Assembly: GCA_021781095.1 (NCBI GenBank) | Contig: JAJXXM010000288.1 | Span: 1-8,368 of the forward strand | DNA: 8,368 nt | Source of the DNA: a bacterium | GTDB lineage: Bacteria; Eremiobacterota; Eremiobacteria; Baltobacterales; Baltobacteraceae | Direction: 5' to 3' | Part shown: one piece after another, positions 1 through 6,274 of the stretch | How the letters are laid out: each line of letters opens with the position of its first letter | Numbering within the stretch: the first letter of the stretch is position 1 | Notes under the pieces: model-generated | The model's database searches: none | What the model saw: only the letters and a program-made list of their open reading frames with translations | Told to the model about the DNA's origin: nothing | Translations under genes and position numbers: made by a program

Positions 1-2
1 GC

Positions 3-620
3 TTTCTCGACGAAGCCGCACAGCGCGACGATCGCGCGATCGACGTGGCGCTCGCGGGTGCGGCGCGCGACGCGAGCCTCTACGAAGGCGAGGGCTGCCT
101 GAGCTTGCACGCGCTCTTCATCGAACGCACCGCCGCGCGGACGCCGCGCGAGGTTGCCGAGCGCTTCGCGCGGGCGATGGAGAGCGCGACAACTGAATTC
201 CCGGTCGGGGAGCGGTCGGCGGCGAGCCGGGCGGCGATGCTCCAAGCGCGCAATCTCGCCGCCTTTCGCGCCGCGACCGGGCGAGGGGGAGCGTGGTGCG
301 ACGAAGCGCTGAGCTACCTGTTGCTCCTCGATCCGCCAGATCGCGAGCCTCCGCCCTTCCTGCCGCGAACCGTCGCACTCGTCCCAGTGGAGTCCTTCGA
401 GGAGGTCGCAAGGTACGTCGAACGGTTTGCACTGCCGATCGAAGCGCTCGGGGTTACCGGAACCGGGCACATCGATACGGAACGAGCATCGCGAATCGGC
501 GCCGCCCGTATCGCCGCTCTCGGCGAGATGCAGCGGCCGCCGCTCCAAACACATCATGGCGGACGCCCTCGGATCGCCGAATACGTTCGCTTTCTCGACC
601 ACGACGGAGAGACGAAGTGA
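3..620 (+). CDS. Acyl-CoA reductase, LuxC family, C-terminal part (cut by left edge)
   Basis: The frame is open from the first base, so the true start lies left of the window; GTG at 45 is only an internal codon. LuxC-type enzymes belong to the aldehyde dehydrogenase superfamily. They reduce acyl-CoA or another acyl thioester to an aldehyde with NADPH through a cysteine-bound acyl intermediate, probably in the cytoplasm. The visible evidence is the family's catalytic motif, seen here as LYEGEGCLSLH with the nucleophile cysteine codon at 96-98. The C-terminal block HHGGRPRIAEYVRFLDHD is also of the kind that ends these proteins. About 205 residues are present, roughly the last 40-45 percent of a normal LuxC protein. 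The stop overlaps the GTG start of the aminotransferase gene, so the two are probably cotranslated. Family assignment is fairly sure. The chain length and nature of the acyl substrate cannot be read. Confidence 0.8.
   Translation, partial: FLDEAAQRDDRAIDVALAGAARDASLYEGEGCLSLHALFIERTAARTPREVAERFARAMESATTEFPVGERSAASRAAMLQARNLAAFRAATGRGGAWCDEALSYLLLLDPPDREPPPFLPRTVALVPVESFEEVARYVERFALPIEALGVTGTGHIDTERASRIGAARIAALGEMQRPPLQTHHGGRPRIAEYVRFLDHDGETK
606..611 (+). promoter_or_regulatory. Ribosome binding site for the aminotransferase GTG start
   Basis: GGAGAG lies five bases before GTG at 617 and decides the start. The reading frame is open much further upstream (to about 293), but that stretch is the out-of-frame shadow of the reductase gene, and its Arg/Ser-rich translation resembles no aminotransferase. 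Confidence 0.65.
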
Positions 621-1918
621 ACGAGCCCCTCGAAAACGTGCGTGGCCCCGTCCCCGGGAAACGCAGCACCGAATTGCTCGCGCGGCTGCGCCTCCACGAG
701 TCGCGCAACGTGACCGCGATTGAAGAGCAGTTCCCCATCGTTTGGGAATCGGCGCTCGGGTCGGTCGTGACCGATGTCGACGGTAACGAATATCTCGATC
801 TCACTTCGGCGTTCGGCGTCGCTGCAATCGGGCATAGCAATCCCTACGTTGCATCGGCGGTCGCCGACCAAGTGGTGCGGCTCGCCCACGGCATGGGCGA
901 CGTTCATCCGAGCGAGGTGCGAATCGAACTCCTCGAGCGCATTTCGTCGATCGTTCCCAAGGCCCTAACGCGCACCTATTTGGCGACCTCCGGCTCCGAA
1001 GCGATCGAAGTCGCGCTCAAAACGGCGATCCTCGCCACCGGAAAGCCCGCCCACGCGAGCTTTCGCAACGGATACCACGGGCTGAGCCTCGGGGCGCTAG
1101 AGGTCACCGGGATCGAACGCTTCCGCACGCCCTTCGCCGGAGCGATCGCCGCGAACGCGCTCTTTCTCGATTACCCGCGCGCGCGAAATGCAGCCGACGA
1201 CGATCCCTCGGCGGCGCTGGAGAGCATTCGCAACTCACTACGCTCGCGCGGCGAGATCGGCGCGCTCGTCGTCGAGCCGATTCAGGGACGCGGTGGCGTG
1301 ATACTTCCGCCGACGGGATTTCTGCGCGGCCTCCGCGAGATCTGCGACGAACTCGGGATGTTGCTCGTCATCGATGAGATCTGGACCGGCTTCGGGCGGA
1401 CCGGAACGATGTTCGCCTGCGAACGCGAAGCGGTGGTTCCCGATCTGCTCTGCATTGGCAAAGCGATGGGCGGCGGCTTGCCGATCGCCGCAGTCGTCGG
1501 AACCGAGGCGGCGATGAACGCGTGGCCGCTCTCCGAGGGCGAAGCGCTCCACACATCGACATTTTTAGGAAACCCCCTCGCCTGCGCCGCCGCATTGGCG
1601 ACGATCGGCGAGATCGAACGGCACGATCTGGTCGCGCGCGCGAAGCAGCTCGGCGTCACGATGGTCTCGCGGCTGGGAAGCCTGCACCGCCATAAAAACG
1701 TGATCGATATTCGCGGGCGCGGCATGATGTGGGGCATCGAACTCGATAGCGCGGCGAGCGCGCATGCCGCGGTCGTCCGCGGACTCTCGCTCGGAGTACT
1801 TTTATTGCAAGCCGGACCGGAGGGAAATGTGATCTCGATAACACCGCCGCTCGTGATGAGCGAACGCCAACTCTTTCGCGCGATCGATCTGCTCGATCGC
1901 GCGTTGGGCCTACGATGA
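617..1918 (+). CDS. Class III PLP-dependent aminotransferase
   Basis: A complete 433-residue protein, the usual length for class III (4-aminobutyrate/ornithine type) transaminases. These move an amino group between an amine or omega-amino acid and an aldehyde or keto acid, using pyridoxal phosphate. Visible family landmarks, in order, are DVDGNEYLDLTSAFGVAAIGH near residues 53-73 (DGNEYLDL core), SGSEA at 125-129 for phosphate binding, YHG at 153-155, EPIQGRGG at 220-227, and IDEIWTGFGRTG at 252-263, with Asp253 pairing with the cofactor nitrogen. CIGKAMGGGLP follows, with Lys282 as the Schiff-base lysine, then HTSTFLGNP at 312-320. All key residues are intact. Its GTG start overlaps the reductase stop (GTGA) and its own stop overlaps the next start (ATGA), so it is the middle gene of an operon. 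An aldehyde from the reductase is a natural candidate substrate, which would give a primary amine; this is inference. Substrate could equally be a keto-sugar. Confidence 0.9.
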   Translation: MNEPLENVRGPVPGKRSTELLARLRLHESRNVTAIEEQFPIVWESALGSVVTDVDGNEYLDLTSAFGVAAIGHSNPYVASAVADQVVRLAHGMGDVHPSEVRIELLERISSIVPKALTRTYLATSGSEAIEVALKTAILATGKPAHASFRNGYHGLSLGALEVTGIERFRTPFAGAIAANALFLDYPRARNAADDDPSAALESIRNSLRSRGEIGALVVEPIQGRGGVILPPTGFLRGLREICDELGMLLVIDEIWTGFGRTGTMFACEREAVVPDLLCIGKAMGGGLPIAAVVGTEAAMNAWPLSEGEALHTSTFLGNPLACAAALATIGEIERHDLVARAKQLGVTMVSRLGSLHRHKNVIDIRGRGMMWGIELDSAASAHAAVVRGLSLGVLLLQAGPEGNVISITPPLVMSERQLFRAIDLLDRALGLR

Positions 1919-2964
1919 GCGCACCGCTCCGCGTCGGTATCGTCGGCACCGGCTTTGGTGCGAGCACGCACCTTCCGGCCTTACGCGCGCACGCGCGTTT
2001 CGACGTGGTCGCTCTCGCCTCGCCGCGCAATGCGGCGCGAATCGGCGCGAAGCAAGGGATTGCGCAGAGCTTTACATCCTGCGCGGAGATGCTCGCCGCG
2101 TGCGCGCTCGATGCCGTGGTCGTCGCTTCGCCGCCCTTCGCGCATCACGACGACGTGCTCGCGGCGCTCCGCGCCGGGAAGCATGTGCTCTGCGAGAAAC
2201 CTTTCGCGCTCAGCGTCGCCGACGCCGAAGCGATGCTTGCCGCCGAGCACGCGGCGGGAACGGTCTGCGCGCTCGCGCATGAGTTTCGCTTTCGCCCCGA
2301 ACGAATCGCGCTCGCCGAACTCGTTGCCAACGCGCACCTCGATCCGATCCGCGAGATCGAGTACACGCACCTCATGGGTTTCCTGCGTGCCAAAGAGATG
2401 CGTCCGCGCGGATGGTGGTTTCAGCGTGCGCGTGGAGGCGGCATCGCCGGCGCGATGCTCTCCCATGCCATCGATGCATCGAACGCGCTCCTCGGCATGC
2501 AGCCCGACTCCGTTGTCGGGAGCATGCGGACGGCGAACCCGCAGCGCTACGACGCCGATGGAGTCTTTACGAGCGAGGTCGACGACGGTGCGTTCGCTCT
2601 CCTCCGCTATGCTAACGGCATCGTCGCGCGCTTGAGCGTCGACGGCACCGCCGCCGTCAATTCGTTCACGTTTGCCGTTCACGGCGAGAACCGTACGGCG
2701 GTGAGCAGCGGAAAGGCGTTCGCCGATCAGCGCCTGTTCAGCGTCGACGACGACGAGACCAACGAACTCGAATGCGCGCCATCACGGTATGCGCGCTTCG
2801 CCGCGATCAACGGCAACGTGCCCCCGATGATGGAGCTCTACGACGCATGGGTCGCCAAGATCGACGGCAGCCAGGCCACCCCGGCGATCGGGCAGGCGCC
2901 GCCGAGCTTCGCCGACGGCCTCGCCACACAACGCGTTCTCGCCGCCGTGGGCTTCGGAGCGTAG
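1915..2964 (+). CDS. Gfo/Idh/MocA-family NAD(P)-dependent oxidoreductase
   Basis: A complete 349-residue protein, typical of this family of sugar and polyol dehydrogenases, which also includes imine and bile-pigment reductases. The N-terminal Rossmann fold shows VGIVGTGFG (residues 7-15, dinucleotide binding). It is followed by VVVASPPFAHHDDVLAALRA and the hallmark CEKPFA at 93-98, where Lys95 is the usual catalytic lysine. HEFRFRPER at 122-130 opens the substrate domain, and GAMLSHAIDA (179-188) holds His184, which matches the conserved histidine. Its ATG start overlaps the aminotransferase stop as ATGA. I see no clear Shine-Dalgarno before it, so it probably depends on translational coupling. 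As third gene of the operon it may reduce or oxidise the product or an imine/keto intermediate of the same pathway. The exact substrate and whether NADH or NADPH is used are not readable. Codon use is GC-rich like the rest of the operon. Confidence 0.9.
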   Translation: MSAPLRVGIVGTGFGASTHLPALRAHARFDVVALASPRNAARIGAKQGIAQSFTSCAEMLAACALDAVVVASPPFAHHDDVLAALRAGKHVLCEKPFALSVADAEAMLAAEHAAGTVCALAHEFRFRPERIALAELVANAHLDPIREIEYTHLMGFLRAKEMRPRGWWFQRARGGGIAGAMLSHAIDASNALLGMQPDSVVGSMRTANPQRYDADGVFTSEVDDGAFALLRYANGIVARLSVDGTAAVNSFTFAVHGENRTAVSSGKAFADQRLFSVDDDETNELECAPSRYARFAAINGNVPPMMELYDAWVAKIDGSQATPAIGQAPPSFADGLATQRVLAAVGFGA

Positions 2965-3069
2965 GCGAGAAACCTATCGGCGTCAGGCGACCAGGGCCCC
3001 AAGCCGGATCCCACGGTACCTACTTCTCAACCGCCGCAAAGAGTAGGCATTTCTATTACCGCCTACATC
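2965..3069. other. Intergenic gap between convergent genes
   Basis: A 105-bp gap separates the end of the oxidoreductase from the stop of the lipoprotein gene, which runs the opposite way. I looked for a bidirectional terminator. The best candidate is CCGCC (3060-3064) pairing with GGCGG (3077-3081) across a 12-base loop, with no U-run after it on either strand, which I do not accept as a terminator. Nothing else is recognisable. Confidence 0.4.
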
Positions 3070-4998
3070 CTAAACGGGCGGCCAACATTTTAGACAAGGG
3101 CGCGGTGGCGAGGGACGCGGCCACGGGGTTCGGCGAGGAATCGGGACGAGGTTGCCCTCTGAGTTCGGCGCCAACCTACCGGACCATAATGAGCCCCCTC
3201 CGTTCGTCGGAGCTAGGGACACGCCGCCATCAAATAGTCCCCCTACGGAGATATTAATATTTACTGGGTTAGGAAAGTATCCCGGAACAACAAGTGACGC
3301 AACGGTTGGCGGGGTCTGAATAACTGTCGGCCCAGGAGCCCCTGGAATGGTCCAAGAGCCAAAAGCCTGCTCGCGCCGCTCATTTGCATTTGTGTATAAA
3401 ATATTTCCTGACGCCGCATCCGCAATGGAGACAATAAGAGGAGCAGTTGTCGCATATTGCACGCTGCTAGGGGCGGGGCTAATATTGGCAAGTTGCAAAT
3501 GCACGATTATACCTGATTGACCGTTATTTTCCGCGTTAACGTACGCCAGAATATTGGGGACTGTAGTGGTGATGGGACCAGCGGCGACAAACCCTGGGCC
3601 CGCGGGATTGTTTGGAACGGAAATTACGTCATCCTCTCCTGAGAATGAAAAATCATTGACTGCAACCATGGAGCCGCTGCCTCCAGCTGAACAATCAGTC
3701 GTCCCGAGAAAAAAGGCATCCCATGCGGGAAACTCCATACAACCTCCCGTTGCTAGTGGATCCCACGGCAAGGTACCAGAGTTGCCGATAAGCGGGCTAT
3801 TGCAATCATCGTCAAAACCGCACGAGAGCGCCGCATTCGCCCAGCTAGACCTAATGAACGATCCATCATTTAGATTATCCATCGGAACGAACTTGGTATT
3901 CCCGACAAGCTTCACTTCTTGCCCTATCGACGTCATTCGCTTGAAAACACAATCGGGGCATCCCATTTCCCAACCACCAAACGAGGGGTCAGAGCTGGCG
4001 TAAGTGACAATTGCGTTTTGCATTTTTCCACTAGATAAATCCAGCCACCCGGCATCAAAATTCAACTCAGTTCCATAGAAGGTGCTACTCATAAGACCAC
4101 CGACAGGATAAAATTCCATATCGACGGCCCCTGCTCCGCAAGGAATGCGAAATCCATTTTTGTTGAATTGTCCGTTTGATATGCCAGCGGTCCAGTATCC
4201 TACCCCGGAAATATTCATCATCATTGCATAATCGTCTGAGGAGCTTGGACTTAAACCTTTATCCGCCTGCAGCCCCGCATCCACGCTTCCGCCCGGTGAG
4301 ACACCTGTGCCGCTCCATCCACCGAGATATTCGAAACCGGCGTCCTTATATTGTGTTCCATCGGGATAGGTGCCGCGCGCGTTATTGACCGCTCCACACG
4401 CCAGGGTTACGTCACCGTCCACAGCAGCAGTCCCAGTCGTTCCCGGATCCGAAATCGAATTAACCGAATTGGTATTTGTCACCGTATAAATACGTCGGTA
4501 TGGCCCAGACCCTTCATCTGCGCCATTGGGCATCCAACTCAATGGTGACCGAGTTTGCGGCCCTGATACAGTACTAAGTGGCGGCTCAACGACGTCGGTC
4601 GAGTTTTCGATGGTACCACCGAGTGTTGGGCGATTATACGCAATCCCACCCGTCGCCCCGTCGATCACCGCAATAGCTACGGTGTCGTACGTTACGGGAC
4701 TTCCCGGCATTTCTTCAATTCTTAATGACGGAATGACGGCTTCAATCAACTCACGATCTCCCTGCGAAACACCTGGCGCGATGAGAGCGTCACGCTGAGA
4801 TTTCGTGAACGAGCTTAGAGAAACCCAGTGCCGTCCTCCCTGACCGATTAGGCTTGGTGGGGCTAGGCGCGCTGCGCGCGTCCCTAAACCCCCATTAGAA
4901 GAGGTCGCGCCCTCCCCGGGCATAAAGCTCGTGTGGCCGCACCCTGAAACCATTAGACATCCGCCTAGCAATGCAAATACAAGAAACTTCCTATACAA
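3070..4998 (-). CDS. Orphan secreted lipoprotein, family not recognised
   Basis: A 642-residue protein of unknown function. Translation starts at TTG (4996-4998), fixed by a GAGG ribosome site eight bases before it and by the signal peptide that begins there. A basic YRK is followed by the hydrophobic stretch FLVFALLGGCL and the lipobox VSGC, so Cys20 should be lipidated and the protein anchored outside the cytoplasmic membrane; Gly21 does not suggest inner-membrane retention. The mature part is rich in Gly, Ser, Thr, Asn and Pro. It carries eight cysteines between residues 201 and 436 (201, 287, 347, 350, 393, 399, 420, 436), including CPDC and CGFDDDC, suggesting disulfides or metal binding in an extracytoplasmic fold. 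There are no catalytic motifs I can name. The gene is visibly AT-richer than its neighbours. For example, 24 of 60 bases are G or C at 4021-4080, against 42 of 60 at 2101-2160 in the operon. This suggests lateral acquisition. The last ~30 residues are Pro/Arg-rich and unlike the rest. Confidence 0.8.
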   Translation of the reverse strand: MYRKFLVFALLGGCLMVSGCGHTSFMPGEGATSSNGGLGTRAARLAPPSLIGQGGRHWVSLSSFTKSQRDALIAPGVSQGDRELIEAVIPSLRIEEMPGSPVTYDTVAIAVIDGATGGIAYNRPTLGGTIENSTDVVEPPLSTVSGPQTRSPLSWMPNGADEGSGPYRRIYTVTNTNSVNSISDPGTTGTAAVDGDVTLACGAVNNARGTYPDGTQYKDAGFEYLGGWSGTGVSPGGSVDAGLQADKGLSPSSSDDYAMMMNISGVGYWTAGISNGQFNKNGFRIPCGAGAVDMEFYPVGGLMSSTFYGTELNFDAGWLDLSSGKMQNAIVTYASSDPSFGGWEMGCPDCVFKRMTSIGQEVKLVGNTKFVPMDNLNDGSFIRSSWANAALSCGFDDDCNSPLIGNSGTLPWDPLATGGCMEFPAWDAFFLGTTDCSAGGSGSMVAVNDFSFSGEDDVISVPNNPAGPGFVAAGPITTTVPNILAYVNAENNGQSGIIVHLQLANISPAPSSVQYATTAPLIVSIADAASGNILYTNANERREQAFGSWTIPGAPGPTVIQTPPTVASLVVPGYFPNPVNINISVGGLFDGGVSLAPTNGGGSLWSGRLAPNSEGNLVPIPRRTPWPRPSPPRPCLKCWPPV

Positions 4999-5006
4999 GT
5001 TATCGA

Positions 5007-5010
5007 CCTC
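5007..5010 (-). promoter_or_regulatory. Ribosome binding site deciding a TTG start
   Basis: On the minus strand GAGG lies eight bases before TTG at 4998. No ATG or GTG start nearby would keep the full lipoprotein signal peptide; the first in-frame ATG is codon 16, right at the lipobox. The TTG start is therefore well supported. Confidence 0.6.
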
Positions 5011-5047
5011 GCCTAAAATAGAATGCGATGCGTATGCCTAAGCAAAT

Positions 5048-5077
5048 AATATAGCCGCAGGGATATTAACGTACCAA
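5048..5077 (-). promoter_or_regulatory. Candidate sigma-70-type promoter of the lipoprotein gene
   Basis: Reading the minus strand, TTGGTA (5072-5077) and TATATT (5048-5053) sit 18 bases apart, matching the -35 and -10 consensus at four and five of six positions. Transcription would begin near 5041, giving a leader of about 43 bases before the TTG start. The region is AT-rich, so chance matches are likely and confidence is modest. Confidence 0.35.
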
Positions 5078-5083
5078 ACGTTA
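5067..5083. repeat. Perfect 6-bp inverted repeat, possible operator
   Basis: TAACGT and ACGTTA are perfect inverted arms around the 5-base spacer ACCAA. The spacer forms most of the candidate -35 box of the lipoprotein promoter, the position where a dimeric repressor would block it. The arms are short, and the repeat abuts the left end of the IS element, so it may also be chance. Confidence 0.3.
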
Positions 5084-5086
5084 GAT

Positions 5087-5124
5087 CAGCTGCCGCTTTT
5101 GTCGATCTATTCTTATTACGGACG
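5087..5124 (+). repeat. Left terminal inverted repeat of the IS (imperfect)
   Basis: Reading inward from 5087: CAGCTGCCGCTTTTGTCG, reaching GGAC at 5120-5123. It pairs imperfectly with the right end. The match is weaker than in typical active IS3 elements, which fits decay at this end or a misplaced border. Confidence 0.45.
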
Positions 5125-5432
5125 CCTACCCGGCGGACTTCCGGCTGAGGGTCGTCGAGCTTGCTCGCTCGGGTCGCGGCATACACGACCTCGCGGCGGA
5201 GTTCAAGCTCGCGGGGCAAACGATTCGCAACTGGATCAAACAGGCCGATTTGAACGCGGGACGCCGCAGCGACGGCTTAACGACCGCCGAGCACGAAGAG
5301 CTTGCGAGGCTTCGCAAGGAAAACCGACAGCTCAAGATCGAGCGCGAAATTCTGGGAAATGCCGCAGCCTGGTTCGCTCGCGAGACTGATTCGAATCCTG
5401 ATTCGAATCCCCCAAGGTCTTCGAATTCGTGA
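5109..5432 (+). CDS. IS3-family transposase OrfA, no ordinary start codon
   Basis: The frame is open from 5085 to the TGA at 5430-5432. Translation gives DAYPADFRLRVVELARSG and LAAEFKLAGQTIRNWIKQA, the helix-turn-helix that binds the element's ends. A leucine-zipper segment LARLRKENRQLKIEREIL follows, used for OrfA/OrfAB dimers. These are standard for IS3 OrfA, which has about 90-105 residues. No ATG, GTG or TTG occurs in this frame before 5250, which lies after the helix-turn-helix. ATT at 5109 or 5115 are the only plausible starts near the expected place, and I give 5109 as a nominal start. Alternatively, one extra base near 5120 has separated an upstream TTG (5099, other frame) from the body, making OrfA a pseudogene. 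The C-terminus carries a small internal duplication (DSNPDSNP). The stop overlaps the GTG of OrfB. Confidence 0.6.
   Translation: MLITDAYPADFRLRVVELARSGRGIHDLAAEFKLAGQTIRNWIKQADLNAGRRSDGLTTAEHEELARLRKENRQLKIEREILGNAAAWFARETDSNPDSNPPRSSNS
5387..5410 (+). repeat. 12-bp tandem duplication forming twin palindromes
   Basis: TGATTCGAATCC is repeated exactly, head to tail (5387-5398 and 5399-5410). Each unit contains GATTCGAATC, a perfect 10-bp palindrome, so the transcript could fold into a nine-pair hairpin with loop CCTG. It keeps the OrfA frame and adds four residues. It lies about 20 bases before the OrfB GTG. Each copy also places a TGA in the OrfB frame. Confidence 0.85.
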
Positions 5433-6274
5433 AAGCGCACCAGGCCATTTGGCCGGTAACCACGCAATGCCGCGTTTTGGAAGTCGCGTCCAGCGGTTTC
5501 TGTGCGTGGCTCAAGCGCGTGCCTTCGAAACGGCGCCAAGCCGACGTCGTTCTAGGCGACCGTATCGTTGCATTGCATCGAGCATCGCTCGAAAATTATG
5601 GACGCCCGCGCATCCAAGCCGATCTTCGCGATGAGAAGGTCTTCGTCAGCGATAAGCGGGTGGCGAGATTAATGCGCGAGCGCAACATTCAGGTCGCCAG
5701 CCGCCGTAAGGCTTTCAAGACGACGATCCGCGACAAGGACGTACGACAGCCGCCCGACTTGATCAACCGACAATTCACCGCCTCTGCCCCCGATCAGCTC
5801 TTGGTTGTGGACATCACCTACGTTCCAACGTCGGCCGGCTTCCTGTTCCTTGCAGCCGTGCTCGACGTATTTAGCCGCCGCGTCGTCGGGTGGGCACAGG
5901 CGACGCACATGAGAGCAGAACTCGTCGTCGACGCGCTCGACATGGCCCTCCACAAGCGAAAACCGAAGACCGTGATTCACCATTCCGACCAAGGCTCGCA
6001 ATATACGTCAATTGCCTTCAGCAAGCGTTGCGATGGTGCTGGCGTCCGACCCTCCATGGGTTCGGTCGGCGATTGCTACGATAACGCGATGTGCGAGAGC
6101 TTCAACGCCATTCTCGAATGCGCGCCGCTCGTTAAACATCGCTTCACGACCCAGCGCGCAGCGGCGCTCAGGGTTTTCGAGTTCATCGAGGGTTTCTACA
6201 ATCCGCGTCGTCGGCACACGTCGCTAGGAAATCTCTCTTCCGTAGAGTTCGAACGGCGGACTCAAGCCGCCTGA
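5429..6274 (+). CDS. IS3-family transposase OrfB (DDE catalytic subunit)
   Basis: A full-length 281-residue integrase-like subunit. Residues 1-30 hold the usual start block AIWPVTTQCRVLEVASSGFCAW. Residues 45-95 are the HTH_21-like domain with NYGRPRIQADLRDE. The retroviral-integrase-type core carries an intact catalytic triad. Asp128 lies in VVDITYVP, Asp187 in HHSDQGSQYTS and Glu223 in DNAMCESFNA, with exactly 35 residues between the last two. The C-terminus EFIEGFYNPRRRHTSLGNLSSVEF is also typical. The frame is -1 relative to OrfA, as in IS3 elements that make an OrfAB fusion by programmed frameshifting. However, the OrfB frame has TGA at 5399-5401, so a shift could only occur in the short window after it. 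No A-rich slippery heptamer is visible there. The GTG at 5429 overlapping the OrfA stop makes coupled re-initiation an alternative. The core appears catalytically intact. Confidence 0.92.
   Translation: MKAHQAIWPVTTQCRVLEVASSGFCAWLKRVPSKRRQADVVLGDRIVALHRASLENYGRPRIQADLRDEKVFVSDKRVARLMRERNIQVASRRKAFKTTIRDKDVRQPPDLINRQFTASAPDQLLVVDITYVPTSAGFLFLAAVLDVFSRRVVGWAQATHMRAELVVDALDMALHKRKPKTVIHHSDQGSQYTSIAFSKRCDGAGVRPSMGSVGDCYDNAMCESFNAILECAPLVKHRFTTQRAAALRVFEFIEGFYNPRRRHTSLGNLSSVEFERRTQAA

Noticed and set aside
293..616. Upstream extension of the aminotransferase frame
   Set aside because: It lies inside the reductase gene in another frame and reads as low-complexity Arg/Ser/Ala protein. The RBS-backed GTG at 617 and normal family length place the start there.
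1981..2682. Long minus-strand frame opposite the oxidoreductase
   Set aside because: Typical antisense open frame in GC-rich coding DNA; Arg/Glu-rich, with the oxidoreductase motifs clearly in the plus frame.
3060..3081. CCGCC/GGCGG hairpin at the convergent gene ends as a terminator
   Set aside because: Five-pair stem with a 12-base loop, overlaps the lipoprotein stop, and has no U-tract on either strand.
2772..3257. Plus-strand open frame bridging the oxidoreductase end and the gap
   Set aside because: Arg-rich shadow translation; most of its 5' half is the oxidoreductase gene in another frame and no motif or ribosome site supports it.
3554..4003. Plus-strand open frame inside the lipoprotein gene
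   Set aside because: Antisense to a gene with a convincing signal peptide and start; no recognisable motif.
5099..5389. Plus-strand frame from TTG 5099 through the OrfA region
   Set aside because: Its translation past about 5120 has no family resemblance, while the neighbouring frame gives a clear IS3 helix-turn-helix and zipper. Only its first few codons might belong to a frameshifted OrfA.
5387..5410. Start of a CRISPR or longer repeat array
   Set aside because: Only two adjacent 12-bp units with no spacers, inside a transposase gene; it is a local tandem duplication.
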